A stretch of DNA of 64,000 nucleotides from contig CAMFKI010000003.1 in assembly GCA_945957365.1 (NCBI GenBank), forward strand, positions 62,001 through 126,000, written 5' to 3'. The notes under the pieces were generated by a model that saw only the letters and a program-made list of their open reading frames with translations, searched no databases and was not told the origin of the DNA. The translations under genes and the position numbers were made by a program. This document shows, piece after piece, positions 39,931-49,394 of the stretch. The stretch's first letter is position 1, and each line of letters begins with the position of its first letter. Source of the DNA: an uncultured Alphaproteobacteria bacterium (GTDB lineage Bacteria > Pseudomonadota > Alphaproteobacteria > Rhizobiales > Aestuariivirgaceae).

Positions 39931-41976
39931 ATGTACAAGAGTATCAAGCACGGCGTCCGGTTCCTCCTCGTGCCGCTCGCGATCGGCTCATTCCTCTCGG
40001 CAACGCTGGAAACCCAGGCGCAGCAGGCCGTGCGCGAACGCGTTCGTCCCGCTTTCCCGCAGCTCAATACCGGGGCCGTGCAGTCCGCCGGCCAGGCGGC
40101 GATCGACCGCCTCGGTTCGAGGCTGCCGGACATCGCGAGCTGGTACGGAAAGACGGCCGCCCAGCTGCGCAATCAGCTGCTGTCGGACCATGACGTGCGC
40201 ATCGACGCCAAGGGCCGCATGTTCGTCGTCGAAGAGACGAGCGCATCGCAGGCCGCCGGCACCACCACCGGCACGGCGCAGAACGTGCTCGACGGACAGC
40301 TTTCCTCACTCGACCAGACCTTCAAGCTCCACAGCCGCCCCGGCGCAAACCGCACGATCTATCTCGATTTCGTCGGCGCCACGCTCATCAACACGGCGTG
40401 GAACAGCAATGGCAACACCATCAAGGCCGCGCCCTATGACATCGACGGCTCGCCCGGCACCTTCTCCACCACCGAGCAGCAGCGCATTCAGTATATCTGG
40501 CAGCGCGTCGCGGAGGACTATGCGCCCTTCGACGTCGACGTGACCACCGAAGCGCCGAGTGCCGACCGGCTCACCCGCACCGACAGCAACGATCAGATCT
40601 ACGGCTCGACGACGGTCATCACCAACAACACGGGCGTCTATTCCTGCCAGTGCGGCGGCATCGCCTATGTCGGCGTGTTCAACGACACGTCGGATTTCTA
40701 TAAGCCGGCCCTGGTGTTCTACAACATGCTGTCGTCGGGCGCCGAGAAGGCCGTGGCGGAAGCGATCTCGCACGAGACCGGCCACAACATGGGCCTGAGC
40801 CACGACGGCGTCTCGGGCGCCAACGCCACCGCCTATTACGCCGGCCAGGGCAGCGATCCGGTGACCGGCTGGGCCCCGATCATGGGCGTGGGCTATTCCA
40901 AGCCGCTGGTGCAGTTCAGCAAGGGCGAATACGCGAACGCCAACAACACCGAAGACGACTTCGCCGTGATGCAGAGCTATGGCCTGCCGCTGCGCCCCGA
41001 TGACTATGGCAACACCATTGCCACCGCCACGCCCTTCCCCGGCACCGGCGGCGGCACGGTCGACGGCGTGATCGAAAAGGCCAGCGACGTCGACATCTTC
41101 TCGATGACCGCCGGCACGGGCACCTTCACCGCCGCGGTGAACCCCGCCAACCGTTCGCCCGACGCCGATCTCGCGCTGTCGCTGCTCAACAGCTCCGGCA
41201 CGGTGCTGGCCTCCAGCAATCCGCAGAACGCGCTCAATGCCTCGCTGAGCTACAACATCACCACGCCCGGCACCTATTATGTGCAGGTGAAGGGCACCGG
41301 CCAGGGCGATCCCACCACGACCGGCTATTCGAGCTACGGCAGCGTGGGCAATTACCGGCTGACCACCAGCTTCGGCGCCGGCAGCAATCTTCCCCCCACG
41401 CCGGTGCTGACCGCCACCACGACGTCCGGCGTCGCCCCGCTCGCCACCACGCTCGACGGCAGCAAGTCGACCGACAGCGATGGCACCGTGAAGTTCTACT
41501 ACTGGGACTTCGGCGACAACACGACCGACAACACGGGCACCCTCAAGTCGCTCACCAAGACCTACTCGGCCGCCGGCACCTATACGGTCCGCCTGACGGT
41601 GGTCGACGACAAGGGCGCCAGCGCCAGCACCACCAAGACGATCACCGTGTCGTCCGCAAACGTGGCGAAGTCGGTCTCGGCCAGCAGCGTGGCAATGAGC
41701 CTGAAGGTGCTGAGCGGAGGCGGGGCCTATGCAACGGGCGTCGTCACCGTCATCAACCAGTCGGGCACCGCCGTCAGCGGCGCCTCGGTGACGGTCAACT
41801 GGAACGGCATCGTCAGCAAGACGATGAGCGCCTCGACCAGCAGTTCGGGCAAGGTGACCTTCACGTCGCCCTCGGTCAAGTCCAAGGGCTGCTTCAACCT
41901 CACCGTGACGAAGATCACCCTGTCGGGCTACACCTTCAATCAGAGCCCGCTGCCGGTAGGCAAGATCTGCCGCTGA
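39931..41976 (+). CDS. secreted zinc metalloprotease with PKD domain
   Basis: 681-residue exported protein. A signal region (FLLVPLAIGSFLSATLETQA) is followed by a pro-region. The zinc site is HETGHNMGLSHDG with His at about residues 281, 285 and 291, a metzincin-like HExxHxxGxxHD motif. Next come a beta-sandwich like a pre-peptidase C-terminal domain (DVDIFSMTAGTGTFTAAV), a PKD domain (YYWDFGDNTTDNTGTL, TYTVRLTVVDDKGASA), and a C-terminal Ig-like domain with two Cys. I chose the ATG at 39931, with AGGTTG upstream; ATGs at 39892 and 39898 are possible. The 3' end overlaps the convergent phosphomannomutase gene by 41 bases. Confidence 0.85.
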   Translation: MYKSIKHGVRFLLVPLAIGSFLSATLETQAQQAVRERVRPAFPQLNTGAVQSAGQAAIDRLGSRLPDIASWYGKTAAQLRNQLLSDHDVRIDAKGRMFVVEETSASQAAGTTTGTAQNVLDGQLSSLDQTFKLHSRPGANRTIYLDFVGATLINTAWNSNGNTIKAAPYDIDGSPGTFSTTEQQRIQYIWQRVAEDYAPFDVDVTTEAPSADRLTRTDSNDQIYGSTTVITNNTGVYSCQCGGIAYVGVFNDTSDFYKPALVFYNMLSSGAEKAVAEAISHETGHNMGLSHDGVSGANATAYYAGQGSDPVTGWAPIMGVGYSKPLVQFSKGEYANANNTEDDFAVMQSYGLPLRPDDYGNTIATATPFPGTGGGTVDGVIEKASDVDIFSMTAGTGTFTAAVNPANRSPDADLALSLLNSSGTVLASSNPQNALNASLSYNITTPGTYYVQVKGTGQGDPTTTGYSSYGSVGNYRLTTSFGAGSNLPPTPVLTATTTSGVAPLATTLDGSKSTDSDGTVKFYYWDFGDNTTDNTGTLKSLTKTYSAAGTYTVRLTVVDDKGASASTTKTITVSSANVAKSVSASSVAMSLKVLSGGGAYATGVVTVINQSGTAVSGASVTVNWNGIVSKTMSASTSSSGKVTFTSPSVKSKGCFNLTVTKITLSGYTFNQSPLPVGKICR

Positions 41977-43393
41977 GCAGTTCCGCAACCCGGGAGAGGC
42001 AGGCGCCGCACAGGCGCTCTGCCCGTTCGGCGTTCCGGGCCTCCGAATAGCAGCGCAGCTCGGGGGCGTTGCCCGACAGCCTGAGATGAAGGATGTCTCC
42101 GCTGGCAAGCGTGGCGCGCAGGCCATCGGTGTGATCGAGCGCCACCGGCACCTCACCGAAGAGTTGCCGCAGCCCGGTGTCGGATGTCTCGGCCGCCCGG
42201 ATGAGCGCGCGGCATGCCGCGGGATCGATGTTCTGCAGCCGTCCGCTGTCGCTGTGGCGTTCGGGCAGGCCGCGCGTCAAACGTGACACGGCCAAGCCGC
42301 GCCGTCGTGCCGCGGTGAGCACCAGCAGGATCGGCAACACGGCGTCACGCGTGGCAAGGGGCGCGAGGGTGCGGCCTGAAATCCTGGCTTCGCTTGCGAG
42401 CAGGAACCCGCCATTGGCCTCGAAGCCCACGACGGGATGATGCGTTGCCTGCTGCATGGCGGCGATCACGTGCGGCGATCCGATGCGGGTGCGCCGTACC
42501 TCGGCGAACAATCCGCTGGCCTCGAGCGCGCTGGTGCTGTTCACCGGGGTGACGACGGCGCCTGCGGCCAGCTCCCGCGCGCAGAGCAGGCCCACGAGAT
42601 CGCCCCGCAGCCATTCGCCCGTCTCATCGGCGATGAGCGGCCGGTCGGCGTCGCCATCGGTGGTGACGAGGGCATCGAAGCTTCCCGGCGCGGTCCATTG
42701 CCGCGCGAGCACGCGGTCTTCCGGGCGCACCGCTTCGGTATCCACGGCGACGAAATCGTCGCTGCGGCCGAGGCTGGCCGTCACCGCGCCCAGCGCCTGC
42801 AGCAGTTGATGCAGGAAGTCGCGCGCCACGGAGGAATGTTCGTAAACCCCGATCCGCATGCCGGACAGGGCCCCGGCCCCGAAAGCCGCGAGGTAGCGTT
42901 CGCGATAGAGCGCGAGGGGCGCGCGATCCGCCGGGGGCAATGGCAGCGTGCCGCCGTCGGGTTCCAGCGTCACGCTGCAGGCGAGGATGCGGCTTTCGTC
43001 CTGCTTCGAGATCTCGCCCTCCGCGCGATAGAACTTGATGCCATTGCGGTCGAACGGAATGTGGCTGCCGGTGACCATGATGGCCGGAATGCCCATCACC
43101 TGCGCCGCAAAGGCGAGCGCCGGCGTGGGCAAGGCCCCGGCATTGATGGTGGCGATGCCCAGCCGCTGCGCCGCCGTGTGGCAGGCATCGGCGATGGCGG
43201 GGCTGCTGGGCCGCAGGTCCTGGCCGATGAGCAGTGCCCGCGGCGGCCGGTCGAGGATCGACAGGAAGGCCTCGGCATAGGCCATGCACAGTTCGGGCGT
43301 CAGGCTGCTGACGAGGCCGCGAACGCCGCTCGTGCCGAAGCCCGCGCCGGCGCTTGCCGCGATCTCGCCGAGTGTCTTCCGGCCCGCTGTCAT
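41936..43393 (-). CDS. phosphomannomutase/phosphoglucomutase family protein
   Basis: 485-residue alpha-D-phosphohexomutase. FGTSGVRGL near the N-terminus, phosphoserine loop VTGSHIPFDRNGIKFY, metal loop TTDGDADRPL, and sugar-binding GFEANGG are all present. It interconverts mannose-6-P and mannose-1-P (or glucose phosphates). Six bases upstream of its start lies the GDP-mannose pyrophosphorylase gene, so the pair probably makes GDP-mannose for polysaccharide or glycan synthesis. ManB/CpsG role is inferred from this context. Confidence 0.9.
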   Translation of the reverse strand: MTAGRKTLGEIAASAGAGFGTSGVRGLVSSLTPELCMAYAEAFLSILDRPPRALLIGQDLRPSSPAIADACHTAAQRLGIATINAGALPTPALAFAAQVMGIPAIMVTGSHIPFDRNGIKFYRAEGEISKQDESRILACSVTLEPDGGTLPLPPADRAPLALYRERYLAAFGAGALSGMRIGVYEHSSVARDFLHQLLQALGAVTASLGRSDDFVAVDTEAVRPEDRVLARQWTAPGSFDALVTTDGDADRPLIADETGEWLRGDLVGLLCARELAAGAVVTPVNSTSALEASGLFAEVRRTRIGSPHVIAAMQQATHHPVVGFEANGGFLLASEARISGRTLAPLATRDAVLPILLVLTAARRRGLAVSRLTRGLPERHSDSGRLQNIDPAACRALIRAAETSDTGLRQLFGEVPVALDHTDGLRATLASGDILHLRLSGNAPELRCYSEARNAERAERLCGACLSRVAELLSGRSCLPAAGSD

Positions 43394-43399
43394 GACGCG

Positions 43400-44845
43400 C
43401 TATTGCCGCGCATAGACATCTTCATAGCGCACGATGTCGTCTTCGCCGAAATAGCTTCCGGTCTGCACCTCGATCAGCACCATCGGTGCGGTGCCGGGAT
43501 TTTCCAGCCGGTGGCGTTCGCCGAGCGGAATGTAGACCGACTGGTTTTCGCTGACGAGCTTGACACTGTCCCCTACCGTGACGCGCGCCGTGCCTTCGAC
43601 GACGATCCAGTGCTCGGAGCGGTAACGGTGCGACTGGAGCGACAGCGCCGCCCCGGGCAGCACCACGATCCGCTTCACTTTAAAGCGCTCGCCGTTGGCC
43701 AGCGTCTCGAACCAGCCCCAGGGCCGGTGATCGCGGCGGAAGGCGGTGGCCTGCGCCACCTTGCGTTCCTTGAGGGTCTCCACGGCATCCTTGACGCGTT
43801 GCGCATCGGACTTGCGCGCCACCAGCACGGCATCCTGCATCGCCACGACGACGAGGCCGTCGAGGCCGATGCCGACCAGTTGCAGCCCCTCCTCTTCCGA
43901 CCGCAGCAGGCTGTCGCGGCAGTCGAGGGCCAGCACCTGGCCCTCCTGCACCGTGCCGTCGGTGCCGCGCGCGCCTTCGTTCCAGATCGCGGCCCAGCCG
44001 CCGAGGTCGGTCCATCCGCCATCATAGGGAATGGCCCACAGGTCCTTGGCACGTTCCATGATCGCATAGTCGATCGAAATGGATTGAACCTGTTCCCATG
44101 CCTCCGGATCCAGCCGCAGGAACGTCAGGTCCGGCTTCGCCGCGTCGACGGCGCGGGTGACGGGGGCCAGCAGGCCCGGCGCCAGATTGGCGAAGGCGCT
44201 GATCATGGCGTCGCTGCGGAAGAGGAAAATACCCGCGTTCCACAAATGCCGGCCAGAGGCCAGCATCTCGGTGGCCGCCTGCAGGTCGGGCTTTTCGATG
44301 AAGCGCAACAGCGGTGCAGCCTCCGCACCGGCTGAATAGGCATTCAATTCAAGATATCCGTACCCCGTCTCAGGCGCGTGCGGCGTGATGCCGAAAGTGA
44401 CGATGGCGCCCGCCGCGGCACGCGCCATGCCGGCGGCGGCGGCCTGGCGGAAGGAATCGGGGTCCGGCATCAGGTGGTCCGAGGGCGCCACCAGCATCAC
44501 CGCGCCGGGCGCCTGGCGTTCGAGCCACAGGGCTGCCGCAAGGACAGCGGGCGCGGTATTGCGCGGCGACGGCTCGATGAGCACGGCGGCCGGCTTGATG
44601 CCGATCGCCGCCAGCTGGTCACGCACCACGAATCGGAACTCGGCGGAGGTCACGATGACGGGCTCGGCGAAACCTTCGCCCGACAGGCGCCGCGCCGTCG
44701 CCTGGAACAGGCTCTCATCGCCCAGCAGGCGCGAGAATTGCTTGGGGAAACTCTGCCGAGACACCGGCCACAGCCTTGTTCCGGAACCACCGCACAGAAT
44801 GACGGGGTGGGTGAGCGCGGCGGGCCCCGATGTCATGGCGATCAC
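43400..44845 (-). CDS. manC: mannose-1-phosphate guanylyltransferase / mannose-6-phosphate isomerase
   Basis: 481-residue bifunctional type II enzyme (AlgA/ManC class). The N-terminal pyrophosphorylase signature is VILCGGSGTRLWPVSRQSFP, followed by MLVAPSDHLM. The C-terminal cupin isomerase domain contains RPWGWFETL, GAALSLQSHRYRSEHWIVVE and FGEDDIVRYEDVYAR. It turns fructose-6-P to mannose-6-P and mannose-1-P to GDP-mannose. GTG at 44845 is favoured over ATG at 44836 because GGAG lies seven bases before it. Confidence 0.93.
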   Translation of the reverse strand: MIAMTSGPAALTHPVILCGGSGTRLWPVSRQSFPKQFSRLLGDESLFQATARRLSGEGFAEPVIVTSAEFRFVVRDQLAAIGIKPAAVLIEPSPRNTAPAVLAAALWLERQAPGAVMLVAPSDHLMPDPDSFRQAAAAGMARAAAGAIVTFGITPHAPETGYGYLELNAYSAGAEAAPLLRFIEKPDLQAATEMLASGRHLWNAGIFLFRSDAMISAFANLAPGLLAPVTRAVDAAKPDLTFLRLDPEAWEQVQSISIDYAIMERAKDLWAIPYDGGWTDLGGWAAIWNEGARGTDGTVQEGQVLALDCRDSLLRSEEEGLQLVGIGLDGLVVVAMQDAVLVARKSDAQRVKDAVETLKERKVAQATAFRRDHRPWGWFETLANGERFKVKRIVVLPGAALSLQSHRYRSEHWIVVEGTARVTVGDSVKLVSENQSVYIPLGERHRLENPGTAPMVLIEVQTGSYFGEDDIVRYEDVYARQ

Positions 44846-45192
44846 AGAACTGCTCCACGTGACGTTGTCCCGAAGCGCCGTTTCGGGTCCGCGAGTGATA
44901 GGTCACGCTGCCATGCGAGGCAAGTTTCCCGTAGGTTAGCGCGATCGCAGGCCTTCGCCACGGCTTCCGTGGCGGCACATTCCATTCCCAGCATATGACC
45001 CACTCCTACTTCAGATTGACATGACCGGCGAAAACGCCATGCGCTCCGCGCAGGGCCATAAGACAAATTTCCGCCTAAAAAAGCTTATCAATATTGTACC
45101 GGCGTAAACGTCATGTATGATGCAAACGTTTCCGACCGGTTGAAGAATTTCACAACTTCCGATCCGAAACCCAGGGAGCGAAGCAGAACAAC
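44846..45192. other. divergent intergenic region between manC and the MarR-like gene
   Basis: 347 bases. The plus-strand half is AT-rich. A 20-bp imperfect direct repeat occurs at 45024-45043 and 45098-45117 (16 of 20 identical, starting ACCGGCG). A likely promoter overlaps the second copy. No ORF with a ribosome site is visible. Confidence 0.5.
45094..45121 (+). promoter_or_regulatory. candidate promoter of the MarR-like regulator
   Basis: TTGTAC at 45094-45099, 16-base spacer, TATGAT at 45116-45121. The second copy of a 20-bp direct repeat covers the spacer and -10, so a bound repressor would occlude it. Confidence 0.5.
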
Positions 45193-45546
45193 GTGGACAA
45201 GACACAACTCATTTTCCGCATCAACCGAGTGGTGCGTGCCGTTGAGGCGACATCGGGCCTCGATGAACTCGACATCAGCGCCCGCGCGATTCTCAGTTTC
45301 ATCGGCGAGGCCGAGGCGGAACAGCGCACACTCAACGTGTCCGACGTTGTGAAGGGGCCGGGCTTCGGCACGGCGCCCACAGTCTATTCGCGCCTGGCGG
45401 AACTGGAAAAGGCCGGCTGGATCCGTTCCGTTCCCGATCCGCGGGACGGGCGCGCAAAGCAGGTCCTGCTCACCACGCTCGCCCGGCGCACCTACGCCAA
45501 GATGTCGAGCGAGGCACAGAAGCTGGTCGCTGCCCCGAAGGCCTGA
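45193..45546 (+). CDS. MarR-type winged-helix regulator
   Basis: 117-residue DNA-binding protein. The helix-turn-helix region is GPGFGTAPTVYSRLAELEKA, followed by the wing WIRSVPDPRDGRAKQVLLT, the pattern of MarR-like regulators (PxxRDGRxKxVxLT). It is shorter than typical MarR (140-150) at both ends. GTG start with CAGGGAGCG upstream. Its targets are unknown; manC-phosphomannomutase lie divergently next door and are obvious candidates. Confidence 0.82.
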   Translation: MDKTQLIFRINRVVRAVEATSGLDELDISARAILSFIGEAEAEQRTLNVSDVVKGPGFGTAPTVYSRLAELEKAGWIRSVPDPRDGRAKQVLLTTLARRTYAKMSSEAQKLVAAPKA

Positions 45547-45553
45547 TCTCCGG

Positions 45554-46159
45554 TCAGGACGCCGGTCCGCGGTAGAGCCGCAGGCACGCGAAGAAGATCA
45601 CGATTGCCAGCAGGATGCCGAAGAAGTCGCCGGCCGTCATGGCGAGCACTCGCTCGAGATATCCCGACCACGGATCCAGGCCCGAGGCGCTGAACGCCAG
45701 GTTGTGCAATATGGACGATCCCACCGCGACCCCGAGGCTGATGAAGGGAAGATGCCGCGGCGCCAGTCCCGACAGCCCCGCATCGATGCCCATGATCTTG
45801 AACGAGGTCCGCAGCGCGATGTAGGGGCAGAGGCCGCCGCACAGCGCCACGACGAGCAGCTGGGTCGTGCTCAGCACATGGAATTCACTGCCCGCCAGCA
45901 GCAGCGTGCCGAGGCACACACCCGCCGTGGCCCACAGCCCGCCGATCATGATGGCGATCAGCCTGACGCCGGAAGGCAGGAACAGCAGGTTTATGCCGGG
46001 CGCGTGATCGAAGGCGAAGAGGAAGTGTCTCTGAAGCAGGACCGCGACCACCCATGTGACCGCCGTTGCCACGAGCACGACGCCGCCAACTTTCCAAGAC
46101 TCACGCAAGATCCCCGGCCCCCGAAACAAACACGGCCAGTATGCCGCAGGGGAAGCCAT
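45554..46159 (-). CDS. multi-pass membrane protein, MASE1-like
   Basis: 201-residue hydrophobic protein with about six helices. Segments such as NLLFLPSGVRLIAIMIGGLW and GDFFGILLAIVIFFACL resemble the MASE1 sensory membrane domain, here with no cytoplasmic output domain. The stop lies seven bases from the convergent MarR-like gene. It could be a stand-alone sensor subunit or transporter; I cannot decide. Confidence 0.65.
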   Translation of the reverse strand: MASPAAYWPCLFRGPGILRESWKVGGVVLVATAVTWVVAVLLQRHFLFAFDHAPGINLLFLPSGVRLIAIMIGGLWATAGVCLGTLLLAGSEFHVLSTTQLLVVALCGGLCPYIALRTSFKIMGIDAGLSGLAPRHLPFISLGVAVGSSILHNLAFSASGLDPWSGYLERVLAMTAGDFFGILLAIVIFFACLRLYRGPAS

Positions 46160-46343
46160 AAATCCATCGGACTGTCTAACAAAGTTAAATTCATCGCTTT
46201 TACAAAATTAGGAATCCCAACCGGCAATTTTGGCATGAAATGGTAAGCCGATAGAGCAATTTATCCGCGTGTATTTTCCCCGATCCCACGATCGGTGAAG
46301 ACGCTTGCGGAACCTCGCCGGTCACCGCTGCAGGTCGCCGAGA

Positions 46344-47102
46344 TCAGGCCACTGCCTGCGCGCCCGTGATCTCGACGAGCGACCCGCACATGAAGGGCGC
46401 TTCCTCGCTGGCGAGGAAGGCGACGAGGGCCGCCACCTCCTCCGGCTTGCCGATGCGGCCATAGGGCACCAGCCTGTCGAGGTCGGCGATGGTGCGGCCG
46501 GCGCGCTTCACACCCGCTTCCAGCATTGGTGTATGGATCTCGCCCGGGCACACGGCATTCACGCGGATCCCGTGCGGAGCATAATCGCGCGCCAGGTTCT
46601 GCGTGAAACTCGCCACCGCCGCCTTCGAGACATTATAGGCGATATGGTTGGGCGCGGGGTGCAGCCCCCACTGCGAGGCGGTGTTGACGATGGCGCCGCC
46701 GCCTTGCTCGATCATCTGCGGGATCACCGCGCGGCACAGGTGGAACATGGCGTCGATGTTGACGGCGAAAGTCGCATCCCAGTCGTCTTCGCTGATCGCC
46801 ATGATGTTGCCGCGCCGGTTGATGCCGGCATTGTTGACCAGAACGTCGATCCGCCCCTGCCCCGCCAGCACCTGCTTCACCAGCGCGTGGCATTCGGCAC
46901 CCCTGGCGATGTCGGCCGCGATGGCAGAAGCCCTGTGGCCTGCAGCGGCGATGTCCGCCGCCACGGCCTGCGCCGCGTCCGCCTTGACGTCCGTCACCAC
47001 CACATGCGCGCCCTCGGCTGCGAGCCTTTTGCCGATGGCCGAACCGATGCCGCCGCCACCGCCCGTCACCAGCGCCACCTTGCCCTCGAACCTGTTCATC
47101 AT
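46344..47102 (-). CDS. SDR oxidoreductase in the hydroxyproline-type operon
   Basis: 252-residue classical SDR with TGGGGGIGSAIG, LVNNAGINRRG and catalytic Y-x3-K in AYNVSKAAV. The Asp after strand beta2 (VVVTDVKAD) suggests NAD. It lies six bases past the proline-racemase-family gene and is the last gene of the operon, so it probably oxidises or reduces an intermediate of the same pathway. Substrate not identifiable. Confidence 0.88.
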   Translation of the reverse strand: MMNRFEGKVALVTGGGGGIGSAIGKRLAAEGAHVVVTDVKADAAQAVAADIAAAGHRASAIAADIARGAECHALVKQVLAGQGRIDVLVNNAGINRRGNIMAISEDDWDATFAVNIDAMFHLCRAVIPQMIEQGGGAIVNTASQWGLHPAPNHIAYNVSKAAVASFTQNLARDYAPHGIRVNAVCPGEIHTPMLEAGVKRAGRTIADLDRLVPYGRIGKPEEVAALVAFLASEEAPFMCGSLVEITGAQAVA

Positions 47103-47108
47103 CCGCTC

Positions 47109-48140
47109 CTAACCGAGTTCGCCCACCTGCGGGCCCCATGTATCCGACAGCGCGAAGCCCTTGCCGAACGGGTCCGCCGGATCGATGCGCAGTTCTTCGG
47201 CGCCATAGACCCAGGCCTCGCCGGTGATGCGTGGCAGCACTGCCTTGTAATTGCCGACGGACGCTTCGCCGATGGCCTCGGCCCGGAACGTCCCGCCGAT
47301 GATCGAGCGCGAGATCCGGTGATCGCCCGTCCGCACCTCGCCCTTCGCATGCAGCACCGCGAGATTGGCGGAGGAGCCGGTTCCGCAAGGGCTGCGGTCG
47401 ACGCGCCCGGGCTTCAGCGTGGTGCAGGTCCGCACCGCGCCATCCGGGTCGCGGTCGCGGAACATCACATAGGCGATCTCGTCGAGCCCGGCGATCTCGG
47501 GGTGCGCGACCGTCACCTGCTGCTTCAGCAATGCCTTGATCTCGATCCCCGCCTCCGCCAGCGCGCGCGCATTGTCCGGCACGATGGCGAGGCCGATCTG
47601 CTGCACGTCGACGAGCGCATAGAACACGCCACCGAAGGCGATATCGGCGCGGATCTCGCCCCACTTCGGCGTCATCACCGGCTGGCCGAGGCGCAGCACG
47701 AAGGCCGGCACATTGTCGAGACTGACCGAGAGGCAGCGCCCGTCCTTGCAAGCCGCACGCGCGGTGATGAGGCCGGCCGCCGTATCGAGCCGCACCACGG
47801 TCTCTGGCTCGAGCATCTTCACGCGGCCCGATTCGAGCAACGCGGTCACCACGCAGATGCAATTGGAGCCGCTCATCGGGTGCGCCTTGTCGGCCTGCAG
47901 CACGATGAAGCCCGCGTCGGCGTCGGGCCTGGTGGGCTCCAGCAAGAGGTTCACCGTCATCGCGGCATGGGCCCGCGGCTCGAAGGTGACGAAGCGGCGG
48001 AGTGCGTCATCGACGGTGTTGATGTGGTTCATCTTGTCGAGAACCGTGGCGCCCGGAATTTCCGGCGCCCCGCCGACGATCACCTTGCCGATCTCACCCT
48101 GGCAATGCACCAGAAGGAGCTTGAGGCAGTTCTTCCACAT
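47109..48140 (-). CDS. proline racemase family protein, probable 4-hydroxyproline 2-epimerase (Ser/Cys type)
   Basis: 343-residue member of the proline racemase superfamily. The first catalytic position lies in HPMSGSNCICV, where Ser replaces the usual Cys; the second is the Cys of DRSPCGTGSSA. Cys/Cys or Ser/Cys pairs are associated with 4-hydroxyproline epimerases and Cys/Thr with trans-3-hydroxyproline dehydratases, so epimerase is favoured. Neighbours (D-amino-acid dehydrogenase, DapA-family enzyme) match the hydroxyproline catabolic pathway. The HCQGEIGKVI N-terminus is shared by several subgroups. Confidence 0.82.
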   Translation of the reverse strand: MWKNCLKLLLVHCQGEIGKVIVGGAPEIPGATVLDKMNHINTVDDALRRFVTFEPRAHAAMTVNLLLEPTRPDADAGFIVLQADKAHPMSGSNCICVVTALLESGRVKMLEPETVVRLDTAAGLITARAACKDGRCLSVSLDNVPAFVLRLGQPVMTPKWGEIRADIAFGGVFYALVDVQQIGLAIVPDNARALAEAGIEIKALLKQQVTVAHPEIAGLDEIAYVMFRDRDPDGAVRTCTTLKPGRVDRSPCGTGSSANLAVLHAKGEVRTGDHRISRSIIGGTFRAEAIGEASVGNYKAVLPRITGEAWVYGAEELRIDPADPFGKGFALSDTWGPQVGELG

Positions 48141-48154
48141 GCGGCGCGCACTCC

Positions 48155-49387
48155 TCAGAAACGGTCGACGCGATAGGGCTTCATGTCGATGGGCGGCTTC
48201 GCACCCGTGATGAGATCGGCCATCAGCCGCGCATTGGTGGCGGCATAGGTGAGGCCGAGGTGGCCGTGGCCCGTCGCATAGTACAGGCCCTTCGTCCGGG
48301 CGGAGGCCGACATCACCGGAACCGTGTCCGGAAAGGCCGGACGATGGCCCATCCACTCGGTGTAGTCCTCGCACCGCAGGTTCGGCAGCGCTTCCTTGGC
48401 GCGCTTCACCGTCACCTTGGAACGGCGAAAATCGGGCGCTGCATCGATGCCCGCCATTTCCACCGTGCCGCCGACGCGGATGCCTCCCGCCGTGGGCGTC
48501 ACCATGAAGGCGCGTGCCGGCCAGATGATCGAATGCTTCATCGCAATGCCGGGCGCCATGATCTGCGTGTGATAGCCACGCTCGGTCTCGAGCGGGATCG
48601 GTTCGCCCAGCATCTTCGCAAGCTTCGCCGAGTGCACGCCCGCAGCGACGACCACCTCGGCGGCGGCGATGCGGCGACCGTCCTTCAACAGCACCGCCTG
48701 CATGGCCTCGCCGCGCTCGAACCCGACCACCTCGCCGCGCTCGATCTTGCCCCCGAGCGCTGCAAAGCCCTCGGCCAGCTTCACCACCAGCTGGTAGGGA
48801 TTCTTCATCGAGCGGTTCTGCGGAAACAGCACGGCAAGCCCGATCTTGTCCGACAGTTCCGGCTCAAGAGCCTTGATGGCCTGGCGTCCGATCACCTCGT
48901 GCGGAAAGCCGAAGCGCTCGAGGATCTCGATATGCTCGCGGTCGGCCTTGAATTCCGCTTCATCGCTATAGAGCGATAGGCAGCCCTCCTCCGACAATTC
49001 GCCCTCGAGCCCCGTCTCCTTGAGCAACGGGTTGAGGTCATCATAGACGCGCTGGCACAGCGCGGCCCCCTGCGCTTCCAGCGCGCGCAGCTTCGAGGGG
49101 CGTGACGCCGCGATGAAGCGCAGGAACCACGGCGTCAGCTTCGGCATGTAGGCGGGGCGCACGCGCACCGGCCCTTCTGGGTCCAGCATCCAGCCCGGAA
49201 TCTGCTTCCAGATCGAGGGCCGCGAGGCCGGCATGAATTCGGTGACGGCGATGGACGCCATGTTGCCGTAGGACGCGCCCTTGCCGGGCCCGTCACGCTC
49301 GATCAGCACCACGTCGCGCCCCCGCCTTCTGAGCGCATAGGCGAGCGTCGTGCCGATGATGCCGGCGCCGATGACGGCGGTGGTCAT
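48155..49387 (-). CDS. FAD-dependent D-amino-acid dehydrogenase (DadA family)
   Basis: 410-residue flavoprotein. The Rossmann motif is AVIGAGIIGTTLAYALRRRG, then DVVLIERDGPGKGASYGNMA. The C-terminal FAD motif GHGHLGLTYAATNARLMADL is typical of DadA. In this operon it most likely oxidises cis-4-hydroxy-D-proline, the epimerase product, to the pyrroline carboxylate, passing electrons to the respiratory chain. It starts seven bases after the DapA-family stop. Confidence 0.88.
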   Translation of the reverse strand: MTTAVIGAGIIGTTLAYALRRRGRDVVLIERDGPGKGASYGNMASIAVTEFMPASRPSIWKQIPGWMLDPEGPVRVRPAYMPKLTPWFLRFIAASRPSKLRALEAQGAALCQRVYDDLNPLLKETGLEGELSEEGCLSLYSDEAEFKADREHIEILERFGFPHEVIGRQAIKALEPELSDKIGLAVLFPQNRSMKNPYQLVVKLAEGFAALGGKIERGEVVGFERGEAMQAVLLKDGRRIAAAEVVVAAGVHSAKLAKMLGEPIPLETERGYHTQIMAPGIAMKHSIIWPARAFMVTPTAGGIRVGGTVEMAGIDAAPDFRRSKVTVKRAKEALPNLRCEDYTEWMGHRPAFPDTVPVMSASARTKGLYYATGHGHLGLTYAATNARLMADLITGAKPPIDMKPYRVDRF

Positions 49388-49394
49388 GCGAACG

